A stretch of 64,000 nt of DNA from Henricia sp. BOLD:AAB3569 (lineage: Eukaryota > Echinodermata > Asteroidea > Spinulosida > Echinasteridae), in assembly GCA_037783545.1 (NCBI GenBank), contig JBBELK010000402.1, forward strand, positions 310,001-374,000. Direction: 5' to 3'. Numbering within the stretch: the first letter of the stretch is position 1; every line of letters starts with the position of its first letter. The notes beneath the pieces were generated by a model that was not told where the DNA came from, searched no databases, and saw only the letters and a program-made list of their open reading frames with translations. Shown piece by piece: positions 1 to 10,647 of the stretch. The position numbers and the translations under genes are program-made.

Positions 1-99
1 GAATAACGACAATGATGTACATGTATAAGCAGAAATAACCAATAAACCATTTGTCTAATCTTAATGTAATAAATCCCACAATGGAGGAATTATCTATAG

Positions 100-1130
100 A
101 ATATGCACTAAAGGGTACAATCCTGCTGAAATATCGGCTGCATTGCATACAGTCAGTGCAAATTATTTGAACACTTGACATATTTTAAAATCCCTGTACT
201 GGAAAGTTAAATATAAAAAAGATGGCGGGAGTGGACTATACCAGATACTAATAATGGGAGCCACGATGGCGACTGAACTTTTTATACAATACCGGTGGAA
301 ATGTAATCATTTTGCACAACTTTTCCGGAAGTTCCAGTTTTGCGACCTCAAGTGCGGTGAAAACAAACACCCGCTCGCATGTTACTCTAATACCCCTGTC
401 ACACCTACCCGCGATCGCGATCAGCCAGCGACTGCGCTCCGAGATTTTGGAAATGTTAACTAAGGCGTAATGACATCGCAAAAATTTGTGAAATCCACGA
501 AACCACGTAGCTTATTAGTAGCTTTAATACAGTACGCTATTGATCGGCTTATAACACTCTCACTGCGACCCTTGCATTCTCAGTGTGCCCTCAATGTGCT
601 CCCACTGCGCTACAATACATATGTATGTGCGCTCTCAGTGCGTCCAACTTCTGCAGGATAGTTTACCAACATTCTTCTTTGGATATACATGTATGTCGCT
701 GTGCAATGGTGTCTAAACAAGTTTCATCTGCAAATGACACTATGGGCTTTTCATACGGTTACAATCGATCTTGTTTGAAAGATAGTATACATGATTGGTA
801 AACTGTTACAAATTGTTTTATCCCCCTGTGTGATTGAAGATATGCATGATTAAAACCAACCTGATTAAACAGTCAAAATTGGGTTTGCAGTCATTTCGCT
901 CTGAACCATTTGGGCGATGTAGTGTTTGGACGAAGTGGTTTGGGAGCGAAATGGTTTTGGGGCGAATTAAATTTTCGTCTCATGAGACGAAAACTAATTG
1001 TTTTACTCATTTCTCAAAGACTTTAGACAAAACCATTTCAGGTGAAGTTTTCTATACGGTCATCATGTTTATATTGTGTAAGTTAGGCGTAAATCTGTGA
1101 ATAGTTCTGATTTTCGAGATGTATACTGCC
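100..1130. repeat. Duplicated block S1, copy 1
   Basis: Non-coding block that recurs at 40060-41440 and, for its right half, at 60690-61215. Shared landmarks are the stretch around 130-180, the stretch around 450-560 with CCACGTAGCTTA, and the run of GCGAAATGGTTTTGG-like words around 900-970. The copy at 40 kb carries two extra insertions that are absent here, so this copy serves as the empty-site reference. Open frames here are short and not conserved. Bases 1-100 hold nothing further that I recognise, apart from a short match (about 20-60) to 49355-49395. Confidence 0.7.
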
Positions 1131-3660
1131 TTTAAAGTCAGGCTTTATTTCACCAACCTTTAATCCTTTGGTGCCCTTTTTCAGAGGCTTTCCCCTGGTT
1201 AGAATCCACATTCTCCGCCAATAGTCCGCCAAAGAACCGGACATCCTGAATAACGAAAATGATGTATATATATATATATATAGACCATTCTGGTACATAC
1301 AGCGGACCTTTGTACACCCAACATGTACACCCAACACAAGAAGTTAGTTCCCACCTAATACTTGTTTATGTCACTCAAACTATTTTATTGATTTTTGTCA
1401 TTCAAAACGTGACATGTGCACCGATGTTGTTACGCACACAATAAGTGGTTTCTTTGGACATACACATGTACATACATGTACATGTACATGTATGTCGTTG
1501 TGCAAGGGTGTCTAAAAAGTTTCATCTGCAAAAGACACTGTGGGCTTTTCGTACGATTACAATCGATCTTGGTTTAAAGTCAGCCTTTATTTCACCAACC
1601 TTTAATCCTTTGGTGCCCTTTTTCAGAGGCTTTCCCCTGGTTAGAACCCACATTCTCTTTAAATAGTCCGCCAAAGGACCGGACATCCTGAATAACGAAA
1701 ATGATGTATATATATTGACCATTCTGGTACATACAGCGGACCTTTGTACACCCAACATGTACACCCAACACAAAAAGTTAGTTCCCACCTAATACTTTTG
1801 TTATGTCACTCAAACTATTTTATTGATTTTTGTCATTCAAAACGTGACATGTGCACCGATGTTCTTATGCACACAATAAGTGGTTTCTTTGGATATACAT
1901 GTATGTCGTTTGTGCAAGGGTGTCTAAACAAAAGTTTAATCTGCAAATGACACTATGGGCTTTTCGTACGGTTACAATCGATCTTGGTATAAAGTCAGGT
2001 TATATTTCACCAACCTTTAATCCTTTGGTGCCATTCTTTAATCCTTTGGTGCCATTCTTTAGCCGCAGGGCCTTTCCCAAAGGCTTTCTTTTTGTTAGAA
2101 CCCGCATTCTCTTAAAATAGTCCGCCAAAGGACCGGACATCCTGAATAACGAAAATGATGTATATATATATACCATTCTGGTACATACAGCGGACCTTTG
2201 TACACCCAACATGTACACCCAACACAAAAAGTTAGTTCCCACCTAATACTTGTTTATGTCACTCAAACTATTTTATTGATTTTTGTCATTCAAAACGTGT
2301 GCACCGATGTTCTTACGCACACAATAAGTGGTTTCTTTGTATATATATATATACATGTACATGTACATGTATGTCGTTGTGCAAGTTTCATCTGCAAATG
2401 ACACTATGGGCTTTTCGTACGATTACAATCGATCTTGGTTTAAAGTCAGGCTTTATTTCACCAACTTTTAATCCTTTGGTGCCCTTCTTTAGCTGCAGGG
2501 CCTTTCCCAGAGGCTTAAAATCCACAGTCTTTTGAAATATTCCGCCATAGGACCGGACATGCTGAATAACGAAAATGATAGACCATTCTGGTACATACAG
2601 CAGACCTTCGCACTATGAGCAACTAACAATGGAAATTGGGCACAAACCATTGTTATTAACAATGGTGTGTGCCCAATTTCCATTGTTAGTTGCTCATAGT
2701 GTCGACATGTACACCCAACACAAAAAGTTAGTTCTCAGTTTTATCTTCAGTGAAATGATGTGCTCTCAAGGTGCTCCCACTGAGCTCTGTGCGCTTTCAG
2801 TGCGTCCAATTTCTTCATGCTAGTTTACCAACATTCTTGTAATCTTTGAATATACATGTATGTCGTTGTGCAAGGGTGTCTAAAAATTCTCATCTGCAAA
2901 TGACACTATGGGCTTTTTGTACGATTACAATCGATCTTGGTATAAAGTCAGGCTTTATTTCACCAATCTTTAATCCTTTGGTGCCCTTCTTTAGCCGCAG
3001 GGCCTTTCCCAGAGGCTTTCCCTTGGTCAAAATCCACAGCCTTTTGAAATATTCCGCCATAGGACCGGACATGCTAAATAACGAAAATGATGTATATAGA
3101 CCATTCTGGCATACATACAGCGGCCCTTCGACATGTACACCCAACACAAAAAGTTAGTTCTCAGATTTATCTTCAGTGAAATGATGTGCTCTCAAGGTAC
3201 TCCTACTCAGCTCTGTGCGCTTTCAGTGCGTCCAATTTCTTCAGGCTAGTTTACCAGCATTCTTCTAATCTTTGAATATACATGTATGTCGTTGTGCAAG
3301 GGTGTCTAAAAAGTTTTATCTGCAAATGACACTATGGGCTTTTCATACGATTATAATAGATCTTGGTTTAAAGTCGGGCTTTATTTCACCAACCTTTAAT
3401 CCTTTGGTCCCCTTCTTTAGCCGCAGGGCCATTCCCAGAGGCTTTCCCTTGGTCAAAATCCAGTCTTTTGAAATATTCTGCCATAGGACCGGACATTCTG
3501 AATAACGAAAATGATGTATATAGACCATTCTGGGACATGTACACCCAACACAAAAAGTTAGTCCTCAGTTTTATCTTCAGTGAAATGATGTGCTCCCACT
3601 GAGCTCTGTGCGCTTTCAGTGCGTACAATTTCTTCAGGCTAATTTACCTACATTCTTCTA
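1115..3660. repeat. Tandem array of ~440-bp units (S2)
   Basis: Five to six head-to-tail units. The landmark CCGGACATCCTGAATAACG or a close variant recurs near 1236, 1680, 2131, 2554, 3066 and 3491, which is 423-452 bp apart except where a 91-bp insertion lengthens one unit. Each unit also has GGGCTTTTCGTACG, TACATGTA clusters and short TA runs. Diverged single units occur near 5560-5870, 27480-27770 and 41430-41700. On the minus strand most units keep an 80-90 residue open frame containing VGEIKPDF-like and RKAHSV-like words. No protein family is recognised. A satellite-like array is the conservative reading. Confidence 0.85.
2611..2701. mobile_element. CACTA-like hairpin MITE with 3-bp TSD
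   Basis: A 91-bp near-perfect hairpin. Two 44-nt arms (2611-2654 and 2658-2701, one mismatch) flank a 3-nt loop. It begins CACTATGAGC and ends GCTCATAGTG, with TCG on both sides (2608-2610 and 2702-2704). The neighbouring array units read straight through this point (CCTTCGACATGTACACCC near 3127), which gives an empty site. CACTA/EnSpm transposons are known for CACTA ends and 3-bp target duplications. No transposase is encoded, so this would be a non-autonomous derivative. Confidence 0.75.
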
Positions 3661-5060
3661 ATCTTTGGATAGTCTATGTGGTGCAGTTTCGGTCTTCGTA
3701 AAATAATCATGATTTAATTTTATTTTGTCAACATTTGTCATTATTATAACCATTACCTGGAGCATTACTACTCCCCCTGGATGGAATGCAAGTCCATCAC
3801 AGGTTTTACTCCCAGCAGTTAGTTTGGTTATATTCTATAGCAAGGAGTGACTAGGAGCATTGCTACTTCCCCTTGATGGGATACTAGTCCATCGCAGGTT
3901 TACCCCCAGCAGTTAGTTACATTTCCATGGCATACAGTGACTAGGAGCATTGCTATTCCCCCCTGGATGGGATGCCAGTCCATCACAGGTTTACTCCCTG
4001 CAGTTAGTTTGGTCATTCTGAAACTAATAATGACTGAATTTGTGACATTTATAATTATTATATAAATGTGTGTAATTCGAATCCGGGGCGTGTATGTATG
4101 TAATCAGAGTGCGGAATTATTTCCCTAAAACCGTATATATATATATAGTTGATGGCATAAAGGGCCTTGCCGAAGATGCCATACAATTAACAACACTCAC
4201 ACACTTGACAAAGACAAAATTAAATTGACACTCTTGGAAATCTCTTGGAATATTTTAATTATTTTATTAGTTTCCGAACCGGTTTTAATTAAAATAAAAT
4301 AATTTTGTTGATTTTCCTTGAATGTAAAACTTAAGTGAACTTTGATAGAGATTGAGTTATATTACTTTAGTTTTTAAGTGCTACCTTAATTTCGAAATTG
4401 TACTCATTCCTGTTGTCTCGGACATGTTATGTACCACCGTCTTGCAAATGCTTTAAATGAAAGCAACAAATTTAACTGTCATTTATACAGAACAAAGTAA
4501 GGGTTTTTTTGGTGATAAGTTTATGCAGTGTATTTTGAAATTTATTTAAACGTTTTAGTTGATGGTTCCAAAAGGCATTAAATTCTGGTCAGGCTGCTAA
4601 ACTTAAGTCTAATTAACCAATCGCAATTGTACTTATCCCCGTTGTCTCGGACATGGAGTACCTATAGCCCGAGGGCATTGCTACTCCTCCTGGATGGGAT
4701 GCTAATCCATCGCAGGTTTACCACCAGCAGTTAGTTGGGTTCCTGTAAAAGGTAATTAGTTTCCATAGCAAAGGGTGACTTGTAGCATTGCTACTCCACC
4801 TGGATGGGATGCCAGGCCATCACAGGTTTACCCCTTGCAGCTAGTTTAGTTAGCATGGAGTGACTGGGAGCATTGCTACTCCCCCTGGATAGAATACCAG
4901 TCCATCACAGGTTTATACCTAGCGGTTAGTTGGGTTTCCCGAACAGGTTGTTAGTTGCCTTGTCATGGAGTGACTTAGAGCATTGCTACTCCCCCTGGAT
5001 GGGATGCCAGTCCATCGCAGGTTTAACTCCATCAGTTAGTTGGGTTTCCCAAGCATAGGC
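3660..5060 (+). repeat. ~110-bp satellite units flanking a shared AT-rich module
   Basis: About three satellite units lie at 3755-4015 and about four at 4663-5045. Each has the core GGATGGGATGCCAGTCCATC followed by GCAGGTTTACCCCCAGCAG. Within the core, GATGG and CCATC form a 5-bp inverted repeat around a 9-base loop. Between the two clusters, 4020-4650 is an AT-rich module that recurs at 22990-23410 plus 23990-24110 and at 34240-34440. No gene is seen. Confidence 0.8.
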
Positions 5061-5129
5061 CTATACAAGTTCGAAATGTATTTTTTTGTAATTTCTTCTT
5101 CTTTATTTGTTCTTTATTTGGATTTGCTC

Positions 5130-5530
5130 TGCTGTGTTGTCTACTGTGGAAAAATAAGAAAATTGGGATAAAGAGATTATGGAATAATCCACTTTTCATC
5201 ATTTCCAAAAAAGCAATGTTTGGTATGTTGGGGGAGGGGTTCCCTTTTCTAACCTCGAAAATTGTCTTCAATCGTGTATGTTTGACAACAGCACAGACCC
5301 TCCCCCCGCCACTCCCACCGCCACTCCCACCCCCGCCCCCACTCCCACTCCCACCCCCCGCCCCCACTCCCACCCCCCGCCCCATGCTGCGAAATACAAA
5401 CATGAACGACCAAATGCGAAATTTAACATAGGAAATGCAAAGTGGGAAATTTTGGAGACGAAACCTGTATTAACTTTAATCCAAAAACCATGCACGGATT
5501 TTACAGGTTTTCTGAAACATGCTGCATGAC
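5130..5530. repeat. Duplicated block S4 with C-rich microsatellite
   Basis: The stretch 5140-5300 (GGGATAAAGAGATTATGG and following) recurs at 27220-27480 and 39455-39905. Bases 5298-5383 are a CCCGCC/ACTCCCACC run, purine-rich on the minus strand. It keeps several frames open and yields Pro/Arg- or Gly-rich translations, which I read as low complexity and not as coding. Confidence 0.7.
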
Positions 5531-5559
5531 TATGTAGCCGGCCAAATTTCTGCTGGCTA

Positions 5560-5930
5560 GTTTACCAACATTCTTCTTTTTCTTCCTCCATGTTTGGATA
5601 TACATGTATGTCGTTGTCTATAGAGTTTCATCTGCAAATGATACTATGAGCTTTTCGTACGGTACAATGGATCTTGGGCTTGGTATAAAGACAGGTTTTA
5701 TTTCATCGTGACCATGGAGGAAGGAAAACGTCCGCCATGATTTCACCTACTTTGAATCCTTTCCGGAGGTCCTTGTTAGTTTCCACAGGCGGGTAAAGTA
5801 TTCGGCCATTGGACCGGCCTTGCTGAATAACGACAAAGGATATGTATGTATAGGCCTAGACCTGTTGGAAGTTTGTCGCACACAATAGAATCAGCATATA
5901 CTCGACTCATGTATATTGCGGTTCAGCGGA
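5560..5930. repeat. Diverged S2-type unit
   Basis: Single diverged copy of the ~440-bp unit, with GGATATACATGTATGTCG, GCTTTTCGTACGG and GACCGGCCTTGCTGAATAACG in the same order. It is closest to 27480-27790, and both carry an extra palindrome around CCATGGAGGAAGGAAAA that the array at 1.1-3.7 kb lacks. Confidence 0.7.
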
Positions 5931-6432
5931 CCTTTACCATGTATAGATTGGTTTCCGAGCGCGCCTGATCCCCGATCACCTATTGTTTTGTATTGGTCCG
6001 TTGCCTTTCCCCATCTACTTCTGTTTTTTTTCACTGAGAAACGATTCCAAAGCTTCTGTAAATTCAACGTTACAATATAATCAGGTCAAAACGTGGTTGG
6101 GTACAAGTGTGTCATGATGACGTCATCGAATGTCAAATTACTCAACAAATAATTAAAGTTTATTATTTAAAAACTATAAAAATCATATCTCGGGGACCGT
6201 AATAAATATTTGAACAATTCTTTAACAGCATGATAGGTCTCCATTAACTGAACATATGACACAATATTAAAACACAGATGACATGGTTACTGACCAAAAT
6301 GTACAATGCTCTTCAGTCACATTCGTGTGACAAATTTAAAGTGAACATTTTAAGATTCTACGGGTAGGTCATAAAAATCCTGCATCGGACAGTTAAGTAT
6401 AAAAATGAATTTGAAATATCTGATTTCTTTAC

Positions 6433-6474
6433 CCAGTGTCGACGTCCGAGTCTGACGGCGCTAAGTTCGTTTTG
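6433..6474 (-). CDS. Putative exon A1 (acidic juxtamembrane exon)
   Basis: A 42-nt candidate exon on the minus strand between TTCTCTCTGCAG and GTAAAG, both good splice consensus. In the frame that joins exon B it reads KTNLAPSDSDVDTG, ending in a split GG codon (phase 2). The acidic SDSDVDT stretch is the conserved part of all A exons. No B exon lies downstream before the block ends, so this copy may be an unused relic. The joining partner is inferred. Confidence 0.4.
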
Positions 6475-7077
6475 CTGCAGAGAGAACACGAAGCAAAAGT
6501 CACATCGTGAAAACGCAACCAATAACTATATAATTATTTGAGGAAATTCATAGAAAAGGGCAAGCTGTGTTTTTTGTTTTTTTAAAAGAAAACTCCAACT
6601 AAATTGTTTCGAGTGATTTTTCGACCTTCAATGATTTTCGTGTTTTTGTAGTGATTGATAACGGATGTGTTTATTCAAATATGCCCTATTTAATTTACTG
6701 TAGAAAAAAATTCAAGGCCGAAAACAAAACTTGGGAATCTGGGGAAAATTTTGTGCGAGTCTTACAAATCGCTGTATGTTATTTTCTTCTGCCATAACAG
6801 AAACAACTGTCCAGGGAATAAACTTTTATTGGAACTCCAAATCACCAATAAAAGTCTTAACTGTATTCTGAGAAGTGGCTGAAAACAAACTTGCCAGTAT
6901 CGCAAGGTGCCCTCCTTGTTACAAAAATACAGCAATGTTTAATGTGCACAGTTTCTTTTGTTGCCGAGTATGGTATTATTTTTTAAAAATTAAATTATAA
7001 TTGGACCAATTAATGAGAAAAGGTGTATAGGCATAGGCAAATCGATCTTATCTTAAATAGAAATTGTGACATCTAAC

Positions 7078-7197
7078 CTCGTTTCCTTTTTAAATTTCTT
7101 TATCTCCGAGTCTGACGTACATTTGAAATACCATGCGGTGCCTGCCGAAAAAGCGACAGCGGTCCCTGCTGCCGCCATGGCATAGTATTCAATTTTT
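7078..7197 (-). CDS. Putative exon B1 (transmembrane exon)
   Basis: A 120-nt minus-strand exon bounded by ...CATGCAG and GTTAGATGTC, phase 2 at both ends. It starts KIEYYAM, continues as the hydrophobic AAAGTAVAFSAGTAWYF, and ends in a basic tail (KCTSDSEIKKFKKET). This has the shape of a single-pass membrane span with a stop-transfer tail. The acidic upstream exon and the basic tail predict a cytosolic C-terminus by the positive-inside rule. Six B exons in the window share this pattern with lengths divisible by three (99, 117 or 120 nt). The family is not recognised and the N-terminal exons are not identified. The internal Met is replaced in exons B2 and B3, so it is probably not the start. 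Confidence 0.55.
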
Positions 7198-7525
7198 CTG
7201 CATGTTCAAACACAGTATACGAGATTGTCATTAAGGGCTATGCAGCGTGTCCCCTCCCCTCCCATAAAGCTCTTTAGCAGAAAAACTTGCATAATCCAAA
7301 ATTAATTTGTTTTTGAAAAATGGGATAACAGTCAAAATCTTAATGTAATGTGTATTGACATGGTGTTCTGCTATTCTTGCTGAGAACACAAGTTTACATA
7401 CAATTTTGAATGCTAACCCATTTTTCTAAATACAAAAATTTGGCATTAGGCAGATTATTTCCTGCCTAATGAATTTGAAATATAATTGAAGTATAAAATG
7501 AATTTGAAATATATAATTTCTTTAC

Positions 7526-7567
7526 CCAGTGTCGACGTCCAATTCTTCTGACTTGAAGTTCTTTTTG
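7526..7567 (-). CDS. Putative exon A2
   Basis: A 42-nt minus-strand exon between CTCTCTGCAG and GTAAAG, reading KKNFKSEELDVDTG in phase 2. It is followed on the minus strand by exon B1 about 330 bp away, so A2-B1 is a possible splice pair. A plus-strand open frame also covers this spot, but the conserved splice signals are all on the minus strand. Confidence 0.45.
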
Positions 7568-7727
7568 CTGCAGAGAGAACACGAAGCAAAAGTCATATTA
7601 AAAACGAAACCAATAACTAGAATTATTTGGAAGAAATTCATTGAAAAGGGCAAGCTGTTTTTTGTTTTGTTTAAGAAAACTCCAACTAAATGTTTCGACC
7701 TTATTTCGAAATATCTGATTTCTTTAC

Positions 7728-7772
7728 CCAGTGTCGACGTCGGACTCTGACGGTGCGGCGAGGTTTATTTTA
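7728..7772 (-). CDS. Putative exon A3
   Basis: A 45-nt minus-strand exon between CTCTCTGCAG and GTAAAG, reading KINLAAPSESDVDTG in phase 2. It is one codon longer than most A exons, which keeps the frame. It lies about 160 bp upstream of A2 in transcription order, so the two may be tandem or alternative. Confidence 0.4.
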
Positions 7773-8072
7773 CTGCAGAGAGAACACGAACCAAAGAAAT
7801 TTATTGAAAAGGGCAAGCTGTTTTTTTTTTTTAAAGAAAACTCCAACTAAATGTTTCGACCTACAATGATAGGTCGTGTTTTTGCAGTGATTGATAACGG
7901 ATGTGTTTATTCAAATATGTCCTTTATCATTTACTGTAACAAATAATTCAAGGCCGAAAACAAACTTGGGAATTTGGGGAAAATGTTGTGCGACTCTTAC
8001 AAATCGCTGTATGTTTATTATGCCATAACAGAAACAAAATGTCCAGGGAATAAACTTTTATTGGAACTCCAA

Positions 8073-8079
8073 TTAACCA
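8073..8079 (-). CDS. Truncated terminal exon C2
   Basis: After a strong acceptor (CTTTTGTTTATCATTTCAG, minus strand) the sequence is TGGTTAA. Joined to a phase-2 donor this gives Ser-Gly-stop, whereas C4 and C7 read GELEFQ before their stop. A single GAA-to-TAA type change explains the early stop. AATAAA follows within 20 bp. Confidence 0.35.
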
Positions 8080-8319
8080 CTGAAATGATAAACAAAAGAA
8101 AGTCTTAACCGTGTTCTAAGAAGTGGCTGAAAACAAACTTGCCAATATCGAATGTTAAAAGCAGGTGCCCTCCTTGTTACAAAAATACAGCAGTTTCTTT
8201 TGTTGCAGAGCATGGTTATGATTTTGTTTAAATTAAACTATTATAAGACGTTTAAATGAGAAAGGTTGTAGGCATATAGGCAAATCGATATTTTAAAAAT
8301 AGAAATGTTGACATCTAAC

Positions 8320-8439
8320 CTTTTGTCCTTTTTGTTCTTTTGCTTGGCATCTCTACTTTTAAGGCCGCACCAGGCAGTGATGCCAAATGTCGCAATGGCG
8401 GCCGCAGCTCCAGCCGCAATGGCGTAGTATTCAAATGTT
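8320..8439 (-). CDS. Putative exon B2 (transmembrane exon)
   Basis: A 120-nt minus-strand exon between ...ACATGTAG and GTTAGATGTC, phase 2 at both ends. It reads TFEYYAI, then AAGAAAAIATFGITAWC, then GLKSRDAKQKNKKDK. The Met seen at the seventh position in B1 and B4 is Ile here, which argues that translation does not start in this exon. The terminal-exon acceptor lies about 240 bp downstream on the minus strand. It shares the membrane core with B4 and B7 and differs in the tail. Single-pass membrane role inferred; family unknown. Confidence 0.55.
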
Positions 8440-8629
8440 CTACATGTTGAAACACAGTATATAAGATTGTCATTAAGGGCTATGCAGCGTGTCCCCTCTT
8501 AACCGTGTTCTGAGAAGTGGCTGAAAACAAACTTGTTGCAGAGTATGGTTCCCGTTATTATTTTTTTAAATTAATTTATTATCTGACCAATTAATGATCT
8601 TATCTTAAATAGAAATTGTGACATCTAAC

Positions 8630-8728
8630 CTTGTTTCTTTTTCGATTTCCTTTTGTGACCTCGCGTACCACGCGGTGAAGGCTACGGCCCCAACAGCGGC
8701 AGCAGCCGCCCCGACGTATCCCAATTTA
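8630..8728 (-). CDS. Putative exon B3 (divergent transmembrane exon)
   Basis: A 99-nt minus-strand exon between ...ATGTACAG and GTTAGATGTC, phase 2 at both ends. It reads KLGYVGAAAAAVGAVAFTAW followed by YARSQKEIEKET. It is the most diverged B exon at the base level, yet it keeps the splice sites, the frame, the hydrophobic Ala/Gly core, the TAW motif and a charged tail. That pattern is the best hint that selection has acted on the protein. It lies just upstream of B2 in transcription order, so B3 and B2 could be mutually exclusive. Confidence 0.6.
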
Positions 8729-9897
8729 CTGTACATGTTCAAACACAGTATATAGGATTGTCATTAAGGGCTATGCAGTGTGTCCCCTTCCAAAAAAGTC
8801 CACGGGCTAACTTCATTAAGCTCTTTAGCAGAAAAAAACTTGCATAATCTAATTTTTTTTTTATGTGTATTAAAATGGTGTTCTGCTATTCTTGCTGAGA
8901 ACACAAGTTTACAGAAGATTTTTACTTTAGCCCAAATTTATAAAGCAAACAAAATCTTGCATTTGGGCAGATTTTCCCCCCTGCTAAACAGCATTATGAA
9001 ATCGGCGCCTGGTTACACCTGTCAACCTCAGAATCTATGTTTCCCCTGATCCTAATGGGGAACTAACTTATTTGTGTTTTGGTTCCCGAGTAGGAACCGG
9101 TCCATTATAGTATGTCAAAGGTCTACTGTACCAACAAATAAATGAGTAGGCCTATGCTAATTCTATTTAATTATGTTGCAGCAAACCTATAAGAATACCG
9201 AGTAATTTGCGTAACCTTGTTCTGATTACTATATGATTGCCTATAAAAACATACGTAAAACACAATTTAATGGCGCTAGAAAAAGTTACCATAACGTTAT
9301 TTTGTTTCTGGTATATGATGTCAAATTATCAATGTGAAATTTTCAAAAAAGTTGCTCCCGATCCCCTGTGGGTGAACTTACTAGGTACAGCATCATGGTT
9401 TAAACAAATTTAAATATTTGTAAGTGGTCACCTAAAAATAGGGGTTCGTTGCCTTCCCCCTTCATCTTCCTTTTTTTTTTCCACTGAGAAACGATTCCAA
9501 AGCTTTTCTTCAGAACGTTACAAAATAATCAGCTCAAAAGGTGGTTACACGTGGATACAAGTGTGACGTCATGATGACGTCTTCGAATGTAAGATTACAA
9601 AACAAATTCAAAGTTGATTATTTCAAAAATATATATCTCGATAACTATAATAAATATTTGAACAATTCTTTCACAGCATGATAGGTCTCAATTAACTCAA
9701 CAGATTACACAATATTAAAACACAGATGACATGGTTACTGACAAGTTTTTAGCCAAAATGTCAATGCTCTTCAGTCACATTCGTGTGACAAATTTAAAGT
9801 AAACATTTTAAAATGTTAAGATTCTACGGCTAGGTCATAAAAATCCTGCATCGGACAGTTAAGTATAAAATGAATTTGAAATATCTGATTTCTTTAC

Positions 9898-9942
9898 CCA
9901 GTGTCGACGTCGGACTCTGCAACCGGCTTGAAGTTTATTTTG
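9898..9942 (-). CDS. Putative exon A4
   Basis: A 45-nt minus-strand exon between CTCTCTGCAG and GTAAAG, reading KINFKPVAESDVDTG in phase 2. The next B exon on the minus strand is B3, about 1.2 kb away. The acidic ESDVDTG end is identical to A3 and close to the others. Confidence 0.45.
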
Positions 9943-10270
9943 CTGCAGAGAGAACACGAAGCAAAAGTCATTTTGAAAACGAAACCAATAACTAAAATTA
10001 TTTGGAAGAAATTCATTGAAAAGGGCAAGCTGTTTTTTGTTTTGTTTAAGAAAACTCCAACTAAATGTTTCGACCTTCAATGTTTTTCGTGTTTTTGCAG
10101 TGATTGATAACGGATGTGTTTATTCAAATATGCCTTATTTCATTTACTGTAACAAATAATTCAAGGCCGAAAACAAACTTAAGAATTTTGGGAAAATGTT
10201 GTGCGACTCTTACAAATCGCTGTATGTTTATTCTGCCATAACGGAAACAAAATGTCCAGGGAATAAACTT

Positions 10271-10292
10271 TTATTGGAACTCCAATTCACCA
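10271..10292 (-). CDS. Putative terminal exon C4
   Basis: Minus-strand exon start after the acceptor CTTTTGTTTATCATTTCAG. Joined to the AG| end of exon B4 it reads Ser-GELEFQ-stop. The TAA stop lies inside an AATAAA hexamer (10270-10275), an economical 3' end, and a second AATAAA follows. An identical coding end occurs at 44640-44661. The frame agreement of donor, acceptor and stop supports a real terminal exon, although a polyadenylation site has not been shown. Confidence 0.5.
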
Positions 10293-10530
10293 CTGAAATG
10301 ATAAACAAAAGAAAGTCTTAACCGTGTTCTGAGAAGTGGCTGAAAACAAACTTGCCAATATCGAATGTTGAAAGCAGGTGCCCTCCTTGTTACAAAAATA
10401 CAGCAGTTTCTTTTGTTGCAGAGCATGGTTATGATTTTGTTTAAATTAAACTATTATAAGACCAATAAATGAGAAAAGGTGTAGGCATAGGAAAATCGAT
10501 ATTTTTAAAATAGAAATGTTGACATCTAAC

Positions 10531-10647
10531 CTTTTGTCCTTTTTGTTGTGTTGCTTGCCATCTCTACCTTTTAGACACCAGGCAGTTATGCCAACTGTCG
10601 CAATGGCGGCCGCAGCTCCAGCCGCCATGGCGTAGTATTCAAATGTT
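10531..10647 (-). CDS. Putative exon B4 (transmembrane exon)
   Basis: A 117-nt minus-strand exon between ...ACATGTAG and GTTAGATGTC, phase 2 at both ends. It reads TFEYYAM, AAGAAAAIATVGITAWCLK, then the basic GRDGKQHNKKDK. With A5 upstream and C4 downstream, this is the only place in the window where an A-B-C order is complete at sensible distances. The combined product would be an acidic stalk, one membrane span and a short basic cytosolic tail. The upstream ectodomain, if any, is not found. Confidence 0.6.

Larger units (their letters stand above)
5990..7480 (-). repeat. P block, unit 1 (exon-bearing duplication)
   Basis: First of several copies of a block that starts near GAGAAACGATTCCAAAGC and runs through exon A, a decayed exon-C region and exon B on the minus strand. 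Other copies start near 9445, 27797 and 43828. The exon-C region here (around 6820-6870) lacks the CATTTCAG acceptor found at 10293 and 44662, so this unit appears unable to splice to a normal terminal exon. Between exons the sequence is AT-rich and intron-like. Confidence 0.75.
7490..9440 (-). repeat. P block, unit 2 (rearranged)
   Basis: A second P copy with internal duplications. In minus-strand order it holds two B exons (8630-8728, 8320-8439), one terminal-exon copy (8073-8079) and two A exons (7728-7772, 7526-7567). Inter-exon DNA includes the dispersed motif TGCTAAACAGCATTATGAAAT near 8980. Bases 9010-9430 hold only AT-rich sequence shared with 10880-11300 and 43310-43790. Confidence 0.7.

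Noticed and set aside
5032-5529. Gly-rich and Pro-rich frames over the C-rich repeat
   Set aside because: Microsatellite translation; the flanks are duplicated non-coding sequence.
7529-10107. Plus-strand frames starting MSTSN/MSTSD in the P blocks
   Set aside because: They cover the complement of exon A and its polypyrimidine tract. Splice signals and frame-preserving length changes are all on the minus strand.
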